From Elmis aenea (taxonomy: Eukaryota; Arthropoda; Insecta; Coleoptera; Elmidae), in assembly GCA_947652605.1 (NCBI GenBank), contig OX393582.1:11246544-11310543 (forward strand): a stretch of 64,000 bases of DNA. The letters run 5' to 3'. The notes below the pieces were generated by a model. The model ran no database searches. It was not told the DNA's origin and saw nothing but the letters and a program-made list of their open reading frames with translations. The translations under genes and the position numbers were made by a program. Of the stretch, positions 37,601 to 45,666 are shown in pieces (positions within the stretch are counted from its first letter, which is position 1; every line of letters starts with the position of its first letter).

Positions 37601-37657
37601 GAATTTGAAAAGCTTTTTGGTTGTACGCACAACAGCGAAAAGTGTATACTTTGGTAG
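25642..37657 (+). CDS. Secreted neprilysin-like M13 zinc metallopeptidase
   Basis: Cleaves peptides as a zinc endopeptidase. Exons: 25642-25661, 25712-25800, 26290-26738, 27548-27938, 28395-28786, 29068-29168, 29248-29306, 32083-32134, 36647-36714, 36782-37044, 37505-37657. All introns are GT-AG and phases agree, giving 2037 nt or 678 residues, a normal M13 length. The start MIYPVLMLLCLGVG is a signal peptide, so the enzyme is probably secreted rather than membrane-anchored. Seen motifs: VCLDEPC and KPCDDFYQFSCGGWI (N-terminal), VNAYY (substrate binding), IGHEISH (two zinc histidines and catalytic Glu), ENIAD (third ligand and Asp), DEHAP with TRVLG (transition-state His, Arg). It ends CILW, like the family's C-terminal CxxW. 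Introns of 2.8 and 4.5 kb are swollen by transposons. Exon 1 codes for only 20 nt, so it is the least certain part. Confidence 0.93.
26739..27547. other. Peptidase intron 3, repeat scraps only
   Basis: Holds a short (AT)n run at about 27150-27168 and a hAT-like terminus near 27226-27243. Also a GC-rich patch near 26835-26875 resembling other insertions. Nothing coding is seen. Confidence 0.4.
28020..28330. other. Peptidase intron 4, unrecognised GC-richer patch
   Basis: A 60-codon open frame on the minus strand (28295 down to 28113) stands out by base composition from its AT-rich surroundings. It has no family features I can recognise. It may be a transposon fragment. Confidence 0.3.
29598..31016. 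mobile_element. Foldback element with tandem repeats in its arms
   Basis: A 1419-bp near-perfect inverted repeat with ends ACCAGAGTGAA and TTCACTCTGGT. The direct repeat CAAAACGA borders it at 29590-29597 and 31017-31024, extendable to 11 bp if ACC is shared. The outer about 190 bp of each arm is GC-rich with a GCGCGCGGCGCGCC-like core. The inner arms are tandem copies of a 164-bp unit. The centre at about 30235-30300 is a short TGTATAA/TGTGTAA repeat. This architecture matches foldback-type transposons. No coding capacity. It sits in intron 7 of the peptidase. Confidence 0.85.
29786..30238. repeat. 164-bp tandem repeat, left arm of foldback element
   Basis: Successive copies of GCTTGTATAAACAAAATTG start near 29800, 29964 and 30128, giving a 164-bp period with about 2.7 units. 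Each unit contains TAGACCGGTAGCGAAGTTAT. The inverted counterpart occupies about 30355-30835. Confidence 0.85.
31186..31939. mobile_element. TA-flanked miniature element with GGTTTGTTCC ends
   Basis: Ends GGTTTGTTCCAACAG and CTACTGGAACAAACC are each bordered by TA. The motif CTGCTGGAACG recurs inside (about 31580, 31868). The element carries a further repeat at 31240-31570 that is shared in inverted orientation with 63525-63935. Superfamily uncertain. Confidence 0.6.
31240..31570 (-). repeat. Dispersed repeat shared with the peroxidase intron
   Basis: Reverse complement is closely similar to 63525-63935. Shared blocks include TCTACGATCACATAATACC and TTGTCTTGTCAATTTTGACG. Part of it (about 31445-31566) is a small inverted repeat with ends like ACAAGAGTTGTAAAAAGC. 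Confidence 0.7.
32559..33542. mobile_element. Harbinger-type miniature element
   Basis: Ends GGCCTAGCGCACATTGACA and complement of GGCGCACATTGAACTGC are bordered by TTA on both sides (32556-32558, 33543-33545). This is the typical Harbinger target duplication. Terminal regions are rich in CTGC and GCAG repeats. No transposase. Located in intron 8 of the peptidase. Confidence 0.75.
33667..33756 (-). pseudogene. Histone H1 C-terminal tail fragment
   Basis: From 33756 the minus strand reads SKKPKALKPKKAKAAAPKSS and ends SPKKK followed by TAA at 33667-33669. This is the lysine/alanine/proline-rich tail and common ending of insect histone H1. The globular domain and start are missing. Downstream on the same strand lies AATAAA near 33612, but no obvious histone stem-loop. 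It sits inside a peptidase intron beside a LINE 3' end, so it is a truncated copy rather than a gene. Confidence 0.75.
33817..36440 (-). pseudogene. LINE retrotransposon A, split by a pogo-like element
   Basis: Minus-strand reverse transcriptase relic. 36240-36200 reads LYFIDFKKAFDKI. 35900-35870 reads VDDMVLVAE with NLQ, the (Y/F)xDD active-site block. After the inserted element, 34480 down to 34180 continues TTENKIHDITLNG and VERFKYLEVIIEKN, then FLYGSETWTLTNKN in another frame. The 3' end at 33817-33845 is an AAAT/AAT simple-sequence tail. Many stops. The hydrophobic open frames on the opposite strand are antisense artefacts. Same family as the copy at 51228-51765. Confidence 0.8.
34507..35808 (-). 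mobile_element. Second pogo-like element (GGGCAAAAGTCC family)
   Basis: Ends GAGTAAACCCGGGCAAAAGT and complement are bordered by TA (34505-34506, 35809-35810). The motif GGGGCAAAAGTCC is repeated inside both ends. The minus strand encodes a decayed transposase N-terminus: IRRLAFDFASQNN, VNDFNKESQMAG (about 35270-35180) and GRIIGFNKAQIERFYDNL (about 35140-35090). These are the CENP-B/Tigger-type DNA-binding and linker blocks. The DDE domain is not seen. It interrupts LINE A. Confidence 0.8.
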
Positions 37658-37696
37658 CTTAATTCATAGGAACTTTATTATAACAATTTTGCTACG

Positions 37697-37702
37697 AATA
37701 AA
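37697..37702 (+). terminator. Polyadenylation signal of the M13 peptidase
   Basis: AATAAA lies 40 bp after the stop codon and is the first canonical signal downstream of the last exon. Confidence 0.6.
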
Positions 37703-37719
37703 ATGAATTTAAAAAAAGT

Positions 37720-38510
37720 TTATATAGCAAAATAGTATCAGTTTGTTTAATTTAGTTACCTTTTCATTCAATAAATGTGATTTTAATAATGAAAAAAGTC
37801 TAAAATAAAAAGCAAATTGTCTTTACCCCGCCATTATTGAATTAACAAAATTTTGCAACCCTTTTTTTAACTGGCCGGTGTTTGGTCAACATTTGGGGCG
37901 CTTATTATGATAGTGTAAGTCCATTTAAAAAAATAATAGGAAAACAAATAGTCTACATATAATTTAGTTTGAACTTGTATATAATTTTCAGTTTATATTT
38001 CAAAATCAGCTTAAGATGACGTTACAAACATAAAAGATACCATTTTGTGTAGTGCACTGATTATGAATTGAATAAATCAGCTTACAGAACTAAGCACTCT
38101 CTTTAATATTTTGCAGGGTTGGGCAAAATTGGATTTTTATTAAAAAAATCTAGAACCATTGATTTAAATTTAAAAAATCAAAAAACTCACGAATATTTGT
38201 TTTTATTTAAATTTTTTTAAGAAACTTGCCTATTTTTCCTTTTAACAACTAATTTATTCAATATTCACGGTACATCATATCTTCCATACAGCTTCATTCA
38301 AAAAGTATCAACAAATAAAAAAGTTGTTTTATTAAAAATTTCTCAGAAACTTTCATTCTTGATAAAAGTTGGTAGATGACCTAAAATTAAATTTAAGATA
38401 AAAAAATCACAAAAATTCATACGATACTAGATTTTAGCGATTTCAAAAATATTTCAAGACCCTTATTTTAAGTTACAAAAAAAAAGATTGTTTAGATTTC
38501 GAAAATCCAA
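37720..38510. repeat. Dispersed repeat, copy A
   Basis: Closely matches 43205-44000 in the same orientation. Shared blocks include TTTAATTTAGTTACCTTTTC, AACTGGCCGGTGTTTGGTCA and GGGGCGCTTATTATGA. Similarity fades into AT-rich sequence with ATCGATAATAAAAAAC motifs up to about 39300. No terminal repeats or coding frame were found. Confidence 0.75.
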
Positions 38511-40149
38511 CTAATTTGTCGTTAAAATTTTTATTTTTATTGTAATTTTAACATCCAAAAGTATGCAAAAATTTAAAAACTTTTTATTATTGGTTTCTTG
38601 AATAATTTTATTCTTGAGAAAAGTCAGTGCAAGATTTAAAACCACTTTTAAGATAAAAAAATCAATATGAATTCATATAACACTAGATTTTAGCGATTTT
38701 AAAAATATTCGAAACGAGTAAAGTGCCCTTATTTCAAAAATTTAAAAAAGTTTTTTACAATTTAAAAATAATAATAAATAATCGTTTTTGCTTCATTTTT
38801 TTAAATCCTTAAATAAGACAATCAGAGCACTTTAATTTTGCGAATTGTTCTAAAATTGCTGAAAGCTAGGGTTGTTTAAATGTTTATAAAGCTTTTTTTA
38901 AACTTAAAATAAGTTTTACACCATGAACCAACTTTTCTCAAGAATAAAATGTTTCTATTAATCGATAATAAAAAACGTATCTACTAGTTACAAACTTTGA
39001 ATGTTGATACCACATACTATAAAATTCGAAAATGAAATAATTATACTGTCAAGTTTCGTATTGTCATAACTATATTTGATTTCTAAACAATTTCTTCCCA
39101 TTAAGTTTTAAAATAAGGGCACTTTACTTACACGAATACTTTTAAAATACTAAAAATCTAGTGTCATATGTTTTTTTTTCCATCTTAAAATGAGTTTTAG
39201 GTCATGTATCACTTGTATAAGGAATACATTTTTTTGAGAAATCGATAATAAAAAACTTTTTCAATTGTTGCAGACCTTTTAAATAAGACTGTAGATCTTT
39301 TGACTCTAAAATTAATTTTGTGCTTTATATCGCGGAGCCAACTGCACAGACCTTTTTTTACAGAGTGTTAGGAAAAATGGGGAAGAGGGCGCCTCCAAAC
39401 GAGTTTGCATCGGGGCGCCTGTATACCTAGAGTGAGCCTAGTTTTGTCCTTAGTAGGTATATTTTGTGCTTCTAAAAAAACCTTAAATTTTTTTATCAAC
39501 TATTTATAGGAATAAACTGCAAAACAAATATATCTTGTTCACTTGCACACTGTGTAGTCAAGGTTGTATACGTTATACGCATTTTCTGCATACGACAATG
39601 TACATAATTACATGCGATTAGATCTACTGTGTTTTACATTCTTTACTTGTCATTAAATGATAGTTTTTTAATGAAATAACACAACCGTAGCTAGTTAAAA
39701 AAAATGCCTTCATAAATACTGTAAGTTCATATCTAAATTGTTGAAAAATGTATTGTTATGTTCACATGCAATATTATATAAACATTGTTAACTTCGATGA
39801 GTTAACATTATTTTACAGTATTAATAGATTTCTTAGAATATGCATTCGACATGTCTTTTGCAAAACAACAACGTACCTGAGTATACCTACAAATTGTTTT
39901 ATTTAGATATGTATCTAATATTTATTTACATTATTATTATTATTAGTTAGTGGATATATCATAACTGTTTAAATTATTTAGGTAATATATTTTGAATAAA
40001 AATAGATTTTTTTGGAAATCAGCAAGATATAAAAAATTCAAAATTTTAATATTTAAGAAAGCTATAAACAAAGAGACCTGAAACATTTTTAGCGAAATGA
40101 TATACAATATACAGACAAAAGTTTGCCTGGAGTATTCAGTAAAGTTCTA
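38511..40149. other. AT-rich repeat-derived stretch, no gene seen
   Basis: Contains decayed continuation of the dispersed repeat and poly-A/T-rich sequence. A GC-rich scrap at 39350-39440 resembles other CAGGG-type insertions. No coding signal. Confidence 0.45.
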
Positions 40150-40340
40150 GAGAAGAGAATTATGCTTCTTCGCGATAATGTATCTTCCTACACAGTGGCT
40201 TCAATTCTAAAGTAATTCGCTGGATAAAAAGCGTATAGAGCATCCTCCGTTTTCACCTGACTTGGTAATGTGCTGCTTTTGGTTATTTTTGGAGGTAGAA
40301 AGTTTTTATCTGAGAAGATGGCACTGCTGAAACATGCTTT
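40150..40340 (+). pseudogene. Mariner transposase fragment
   Basis: The forward strand reads LLRDNVSSYTVASIL (family: DNARPHxA block) followed after a frame change by EHPPFSPDL and FWLFLEVESF (family: HPPYSPDLxPxDFFLFxxL). Only about 60 residues survive, with stops and frameshifts, and no terminal repeats were identified. Confidence 0.65.
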
Positions 40341-42020
40341 AAGCCAAATTCATGTTGTAAATATTAAATTTACGTATTGTAACTACGCCACTGAATAGAA
40401 ATAAGCAATTAACGCCTTAACTACAACAAAAAAAATTTTAAATGCGTAGAATATTTTTTGCAATAGATAGCCAGCAGCTACCTTCAATAAAGCGTCGCAG
40501 TAAAAATTGTTGTGTAAATAGAGCCAGCACGCTATGAAAGTACATATTTAAAATTTTGCAGCTTACATTTAGTTTGAAAAACCTTAAAATATTCCTGAAA
40601 GCTGACTAAACCATAAAGAAACTAAATGAAAAATTTTGTGGCTTACTACATGTGTATTTAATTACTAATAGTAGGTAGATACGTAGTCTTGTGGATTCAC
40701 TTATAAGCAATAAATAAATTGGCAACCAAATCAATTATATTATTGTTATGAACTTTACTAGTGTTTCTAAACCTTAAAGGGAGCGCGAAGTAAAATGGAA
40801 AAAGAAAGACAAATTATTTGTTGAAACCACAAAAAAAAACATTAAATAAATTCTGTAAATAAAATAATAGAACATCAAAAAATCATGGCTTTATGAAATT
40901 GAATAAACTAGTTAGCCTACAAGTGCATATTAATCAAAATGTGCGTAAATCCTTGCCGCCATCAAAGGATTTCTTTCGCCTTCTCTCAAGCAATAAACCA
41001 TATCAATTCGCTCTTGTAAAGTGAAATTAATTGTGGAAATGCTATAATTAAATAAATAAACCACGTTTTGACGTTAGTGAAGCGAACAGTCAGCTTTTTC
41101 GAAGTCCACGGCATCCTATTTGCTTTAATAACGATTAGAACAAAAAAAAAGTCGAATATCTCTAAAAGTATGAGTTTTGGGTATAGAACATCCTTAACAA
41201 AAAATGAAGCTCTCTTAAAGACGAATTCGATGACATAAGAAAATACAGGGGTTTGCATTGGAAAAGATTGAGTTACGAGCTTTTGAAAATCATGGAAGTT
41301 GCCACCTATTTATCAACACCCTGTATGCGTGATTCAAACTTTTTCGTATCGAGCTAATAGAGCAACGTTTTCTGCATGTCCTTACCAAATTACAACTCTG
41401 TGCTTCGAAAAATGACTTCGGGAGAATTTTTTAAATAAAGACTTAAAACCTTGAAACATTTTGAAAATTATTCTTTTTTAGTGACAAGGCCGCATAAAAA
41501 CCTGTAGTATTTTATATCGATGTAAAGCTAAAATGAAGGCGTTCAAGAATATTAAATAAAAAATGGGGTGTTGTATTTGAAATATAAAAGTTGCTATTGG
41601 TTCCAGAGAGGTGACTCACCCTGTATATTTAAAAATATTTTTATCGTGTTCGAAAAAAAAACTGTATGGAATACCGTTTCAATCAACTTTCTATCTCAAA
41701 CCGCTTAGCCATAATCGACCGATCCGCCACTAATGACACCCTATACATATATCACAAAGTTTCTATTACAAATGCTGTATTATTTGGCTTTTTGAAAACG
41801 ACCTTAAGCACTCCGTTTATAATAAGGTTTGGTATCATTTTTACAAACTTGTTTAGCCAAAAGTTTTTATTGGGAATTGGCAAACTTGCTTTTTGCTAAA
41901 ATAAAAGTAATGCTGATGCACGTAAGTGACAAATTAATGAAAGAGCCATGGTAGTTGCTTTATAAAAGTGTTAATTCTCATCACTACTGTCAGAAAATGA
42001 AACAAAATCATTGGTAATAA
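40341..42020. other. Intergenic stretch with a few miniature-element scraps
   Basis: CACCCTGTAT termini occur at about 41318-41328 and 41618-41626, without identifiable partners. No gene is supported. Confidence 0.4.
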
Positions 42021-42026
42021 TTTATT
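42021..42026 (-). terminator. Polyadenylation signal of the small secreted peptide gene
   Basis: TTTATT on the plus strand is AATAAA on the minus strand, about 52 bp downstream of the stop codon at 42078. Confidence 0.6.
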
Positions 42027-42077
42027 AACTGAATATTTACATGGTTCAAATTATTACCATTCACAGTTTCTTCCAAA

Positions 42078-42230
42078 TTATCCACCACAATACGGTGCAC
42101 ATCTGGGATCGAAACAGGGGTCGACTCCAGAACAATCAGGTCCATCCTGTGGTGCTGCTTGCACTTGGTCCAGTACTTGGAGTACCAGTAGTACCAGCAA
42201 TACGATCAATAATAAATATTTGTAGAACAT
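42078..42230 (-). CDS. Small secreted cysteine-rich peptide (50 residues), unrecognised family
   Basis: A complete intronless frame from ATG at 42230 to TAA at 42078. Residues 1-25 are a strong signal peptide: MFYKY, then an uninterrupted run of Leu/Val/Ile, ending VQA as a likely cleavage site. The predicted mature part is about 25 residues, begins APQDGPD and has four cysteines spaced C-x5-C-x4-C-x3-C. The core is CSGVDPCFDPRCAPYC and the end is two glycines. A TATA box about 80 bp upstream and AATAAA about 50 bp downstream support a real transcription unit. Four cysteines suggest two disulphide bonds. I do not recognise the family; an extracellular signal or defence role is possible but unproven. 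Longer open frames on the opposite strand look like antisense artefacts. Confidence 0.72.
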   Translation of the reverse strand: MFYKYLLLIVLLVLLVLQVLDQVQAAPQDGPDCSGVDPCFDPRCAPYCGG

Positions 42231-42307
42231 TGTTGAAAAGCGTCGCGTTGTTACTTTACTATGAGATTATCAAGTGGATTTGTTGGTTAGCGTAAAATTG
42301 CATGTGA

Positions 42308-42314
42308 TTATATA
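42308..42314 (-). promoter_or_regulatory. TATA box of the small secreted peptide gene
   Basis: The minus strand reads CACTATATAATCAC, with the TATA core about 80 bp before the ATG. That leaves room for a start site about 30 bp downstream and a 5' leader of about 50 bp. Confidence 0.55.
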
Positions 42315-42319
42315 GTGTT

Positions 42320-43204
42320 ACAAGCAGTAACAGTTGTCAATTAAAAATAGCGCAATTACAGACGTAATTTCCACTTAAACTGCATGCGATCTAACCGGAT
42401 GTTAAATCTATGTGTAACTATTATTCGTACAAGTTGTTTTCGTATTTAAATGAGTTATCGATAAATTTTTAAGCCAGAAAAAATCGAGCAAAAAATGTAC
42501 TTATGCAATGAATGCTAAAATGCACTGAATGGTAATACGTACTTCAAATTATTGTCGTTTATATTCTGCAGTCGTTTTTTTAAGCACGCCTAAATGGATA
42601 AATAAATTGCTTGCCTTATATAAACTAAAACTTTTTTCAACATTACTGTGTTTATTATTATTTACTTAACATCTTCGCCGAAGGTGCGATTTTACTATGG
42701 CTTCCAAAAATCGCACTTTTTTTAAAAATAATTTTACACACAAAATACATGTACATACACTGTTAAAATGAACATCATCGCATTGCTGTATATGCAGTCA
42801 TGTCCCAGTAAGCAATTTGGCTGCATAAGTAGTCGTGTATGGGTCTACATTCTTTGAAAAAATTATAAATTCGTAATAATAATAGCAAAAATGACGAAAA
42901 AAATGTATTTACTTAGACAGATTAAAAAAGTAAGCAGACAATAATTTTACACTAACAAAATTTTTCTATAATAAACAAAAAATATTTAAACACCTTCGTG
43001 TATTTGCAATAAACATTCTTTTTCTTTTGGATTCATAAATACTTAAATAAATAAATATACTGGGTGTTTCGTAAAAAATGCGAAAATAATCGGGAGGTGA
43101 TTCCTTATCGAAAATTAAGGGGGGTTTTCATATATTTTTTTCCTTGGAAGTCTCCTTTTGGAGTTACACCTCCCCCCCCCCTATAGAGGAGCGGTAAAAT
43201 TAGG
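42320..43204. other. AT-rich intergenic stretch with a hairpin
   Basis: A hairpin with arms GTGCGATTTT and AAAAATCGCAC lies at about 42686-42718. A partial miniature-element end, CTGGGTGTTTCGT, starts near 43062. Nothing coding is seen. Confidence 0.4.
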
Positions 43205-44180
43205 TTTCTATACAGCACAATAGTACTTTTTTGTTTAATTTAGTTACCTTTTCATTCAATAAATGTGATTTTGATAATTAAAAAAAGTCTAAAATAAAAA
43301 GCTAATTTTCTTCACCCCGCCATTATTGAATTAACGATATTTTGCAACCCTTTTTTTAACTGGCCGGTGTTTGGTCAAAATTTGGGGCGCTTATTATGAA
43401 AGTAGTGTAAGTCCATATAATTTAGTTTGAAGTTGTACATAATTTTCAGTTTATATTTTAAAATCAGCTTAAGATGACGTTACAAACATAAAATACACCA
43501 TTTTGTGTAGGTAGTGCACTGATTATGAATTGAATAAATCAGCTTACAGAACTAAGCCCCTTCTTTAATATTTTGCAGGTTTGGGCAAAATTGATTTTTA
43601 TTAAAAAAATCTAGAATCATTGATTTAAATTTAAAAAATCAAAAAACTCACGGATATTTTTTTTTTTTTTTAATTCATTGAAGAAACTTGCCTATTTTTC
43701 CTTTTTACAACTAATTTATTGAATATTCACGATACATAATATCTTCCATACAGCGTCATTCAAAAAGTATCAACAAATAATAAAGTTTTTTTATTAAAAA
43801 AATTTCAGAACCTTTTATTCTTGATAAATGTTGGTGGATGACCTAAAATTAATTTTAAGATGAAACAAAAGTCACAAAAATTCATACGATACTAGATTTT
43901 AGCGATTTCAAAAATATTTCAGGAGCCTTATTTTAAAAATTAAAAAAAAGAAAGAAAGATTGTTTAGATTTCAAAAAGACTACCGGTAAAGTTTTCATTT
44001 TTATTAAAAATAATATTAAATAAATAGTCGTTTTTGCTTAATTTTTTTTAGATCCTTAAATAAGAGCACTTTAATTTTGCTAATTGTTCCAAAATCGCTA
44101 AAAGCTAAGGTTGTTTAAACTTTTATCGAGCTTTTTTAAACTTAAAATAAGTCTTTCCGATTAATCGATAATAAAAAACT
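43205..44180. repeat. Dispersed repeat, copy B
   Basis: Same-orientation copy of 37720-38510 and its continuation, with small indels throughout. Not adjacent to a gene end, unlike copy A, so copy A's position after the peptidase is probably chance. Confidence 0.75.
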
Positions 44181-44226
44181 TATCTATTTATGTTTATTAT
44201 AACGTCTTGTTTTTTATTCCATAAAG

Positions 44227-44675
44227 CAGGGATCGAAACCGAAAAAAAATGCTTAACGGTTAAACGAACATTGAAAACTATATTTTTATAACGGTTTTTG
44301 CCTAAAAACCAGTTTTTTCATAAAAAAAACTGGTTTACTGTAAAAAACCGATTTAACGTTTAAACCGGTTTTTGACATTATTTAGAATAGGAATACAAAT
44401 TATGAAAAGATGTTATCTATTTATAATTTTACAATATATGTACAATCAAGCGTTCAGTAATGACTTCTGGTAAACTAATCGCATTTAATACAGATTATGT
44501 ATTTTTTTAAAGTAATTTTTATCCAAAAAAATGTTTAAAAAACCGGTTTTTAATTATTTTGGTTAAAGTTGCCATATTTTTGCCAATTAAAATAATGGTT
44601 TTGGTTAAAAAAAAATCACTTATACGAAAGAAAAAAAAACGGGTAAGCGGTTTAAAAAACCGGTTTCTTACCCTG
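44227..44675. mobile_element. hAT-like miniature element rich in AAACCGGTTT
   Basis: Ends CAGGGATCGAAACCG and CGGTTTCTTACCCTG are imperfect inverted repeats. The interior repeats AACCGGTTTTT several times. Flanks CATAAAG and CTAAAAG are similar but not identical, so the target duplication is uncertain. No coding capacity. Confidence 0.55.
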
Positions 44676-45666
44676 CTAAAAGTACAGCAATAAATTGTTG
44701 CAACTATCGTACACACAAAAAACCACTATTATTTCAGTGTTTTAAATTCTTTTATGTACACTGCGTGTATCATGGGTTGGAAATACGCGCCCCGTAAAGG
44801 TTTTTTAAACATTAATAGCTAATAACAATTATTAACCCTTAATTTTACTCACTTTTTAGTTGCTATACTTACTATTGCATCTGTTTCCGCATGTCCATTG
44901 AGTTTTTACCTTCAAATTTCGTTTAAAAATTGAATTATTGAAAGAAATCCTACATAATCCCATTGTCGCTATTAGAAATTTGGAGGGTTTGTGAAGCTTG
45001 GCCATACCGTTATATAGCGGTACCCTAGTCCAGTATAGTTGGGTGCGCGGTTACATTGCGATACGGGACTTTATCGAAAAACCTGATTCTTTTTTGTTTG
45101 GAAACTAAGCTGGTTGATTGTGTGAAAACGTGGTTATTCAGTTTATAAGAATGGGAATTTAAAAAGTTTGCATTCAACGTGTTTAAATGATATAAAACGT
45201 TGCAGTTTAGTTAGTAAATGATATTTTATTACTTGGAAGGTTAATAGGTGTTGCTAAAAGTGAGTTTGGGAGTACAACTATGGAGAAAAACGCAAAACTT
45301 TCAAATTTTTACAAAAGAACATCCTGGTAAATAAAATAATTCCTCAGCGATTAGTTCACAACAGTTTTCTATTATAATTACCAAATTAAACGATGTAGTC
45401 GTCAATTTTCTCACAGTACATAGGTTGAAAAACAATATCATAACCTAGCACATCAAAAATGTAGTATTAACTCCAGATTGGTGCTTTTTTCCAGCTGTAA
45501 AGGATTTTTTAAAAAACAATGAAGTAAAGAAAAAACAAATTTATCTTGTAAATGTTTTTGTATTATGAACATAAAAAAAAATAGCTACATTACAAGTGCA
45601 ATTCACATTAGCTATTCTACAACACAAATTATATAAAGATCAAATAAAAACTCAAATATATTAAAC

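Noticed and set aside
42041..42295. Plus-strand 84-codon frame
   Set aside because: No family features. It overlaps the minus-strand peptide frame, which has signal peptide, cysteine pattern, TATA and poly(A) signals.
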